A stretch of DNA of 64,000 nt. It comes from CAZEER01 sp964511215. GTDB taxonomy: Bacteria; Fidelibacterota; Marinisomatia; Marinisomatales; UBA1611. Below the pieces are notes generated by a model. The model saw nothing but the letters and a program-made list of their open reading frames with translations. It was not told where the DNA came from and made no database searches. Positions 63,866 to 64,000 of this stretch are shown here, piece by piece. The stretch spans positions 1 through 64,000 of the forward strand of contig CAZEER010000002.1 in the NCBI GenBank assembly GCA_964511215.1. Direction: 5' to 3'. The position numbers and the translations under genes were made by a program. The first letter of the stretch is position 1, and each line of letters opens with the position of its first letter.

Positions 63866-64000
63866 ATGAAAACAAAGATAATACCTGTTCAGATAAACCA
63901 TTACAAAAAGCTAGCAGCTTTCCTTTCGAGTTTTAATTTTAGTGAGACAACTAAATTTAAAGAAGAAAGAAGCGAAGCTTTTTGGCTCTCACGTTTTGAT
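63866..64000 (+). CDS. Probable GNAT acyltransferase, 3' end cut by window
   Basis: A reading frame of 45 codons starts with ATG at 63866 and runs off the window. It begins MKTKIIPVQINHYKKLAAFL and has a FWLSRFD segment at the edge. This resembles the start of a GNAT family common in such loci, where FWL-RF precedes WWxxNP. If so, it could transfer the acyl group from the carrier protein just upstream. The call rests on a short sequence. Confidence 0.5.
   Translation, partial: MKTKIIPVQINHYKKLAAFLSSFNFSETTKFKEERSEAFWLSRFD

Overview
The window is a 64 kb piece of a very AT-rich bacterial genome (about 30% G+C by eye) in which every supported gene lies on the + strand. Nearly all of it is one long surface-polysaccharide (O-antigen, capsule or glycolipid) biosynthesis locus. 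A 100-base run of N (59495-59594) marks a scaffold join. The multi-SLBB export protein, the winged-helix regulator of a type common beside exopolysaccharide genes in Bacteroidota and relatives, and the low G+C suggest a marine or environmental member of the Bacteroidota/Marinimicrobia (FCB) side of the tree. That placement is inference; there is no rRNA or core marker gene here.

Layout. (1) 1-4256: nucleotide-sugar enzymes (GDP-fucose synthase cut by the window edge, UDP-glucose 4-epimerase, TviB/WbpA-type dehydrogenase, CapI-type epimerase). (2) 4257-10363: export and regulation. A membrane-anchored protein with an integrase-arm-like N-terminus is preceded by GGTAGTT direct repeats. An eight-SLBB export protein, a winged-helix regulator with a palindrome just upstream, and a Wzz-type chain-length protein follow. 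(3) 10393-17367: a heptose-like module (epimerases, nucleotidyltransferase-PfkB fusion, GmhA-like isomerase, HAD-APH fusion, split transketolase); its first gene appears to start with ATA. (4) 17405-28333: methyltransferases, alcohol dehydrogenase, two DegT aminotransferases, two WbuC cupins, Nudix, formyltransferase and a glycosyltransferase, consistent with methylated and N-formylated amino sugars. (5) 28333-34720: an ABC transporter, a lipoprotein, and a DUF4956-CotH-VTC module. (6) 34765-42210: a pseudaminic-acid-like nonulosonate module with a cytidylyltransferase-GSA aminotransferase fusion and no visible PseG. (7) 42264-47144: aminotransferase, 2-hydroxyacid dehydrogenase, acyl carrier protein, AMP ligase and AAC(3)-family acyltransferase, which together look like a pathway for a 2-hydroxyacyl amide on an amino sugar. 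(8) 47147-53191: two G+C-richer genes split by an AT-rich methyltransferase, then an RmlD-like reductase and a PFTS-motif protein. (9) 53404-59109: aldolase fusion, HAD phosphatase, ferredoxin-reductase-like protein, LdpA-like iron-sulfur protein, HpcH/HpaI aldolase and a KdsB-like CMP-sugar synthetase, a candidate undescribed pathway to a CMP-activated ulosonic acid. (10) 59597-64000: radical SAM enzyme, acyl ligase, aldehyde dehydrogenase, acyl carrier protein and the start of a probable GNAT protein.

Genes are tightly packed, with many ATGA/TTGA overlaps, so most of the window is probably read as a few long transcripts. No flippase (Wzx), polymerase (Wzy), initiating transferase or ordinary GT2/GT4 transferases are recognisable, so the locus must extend beyond the window. 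No tRNA, rRNA, CRISPR array or transposase was seen.
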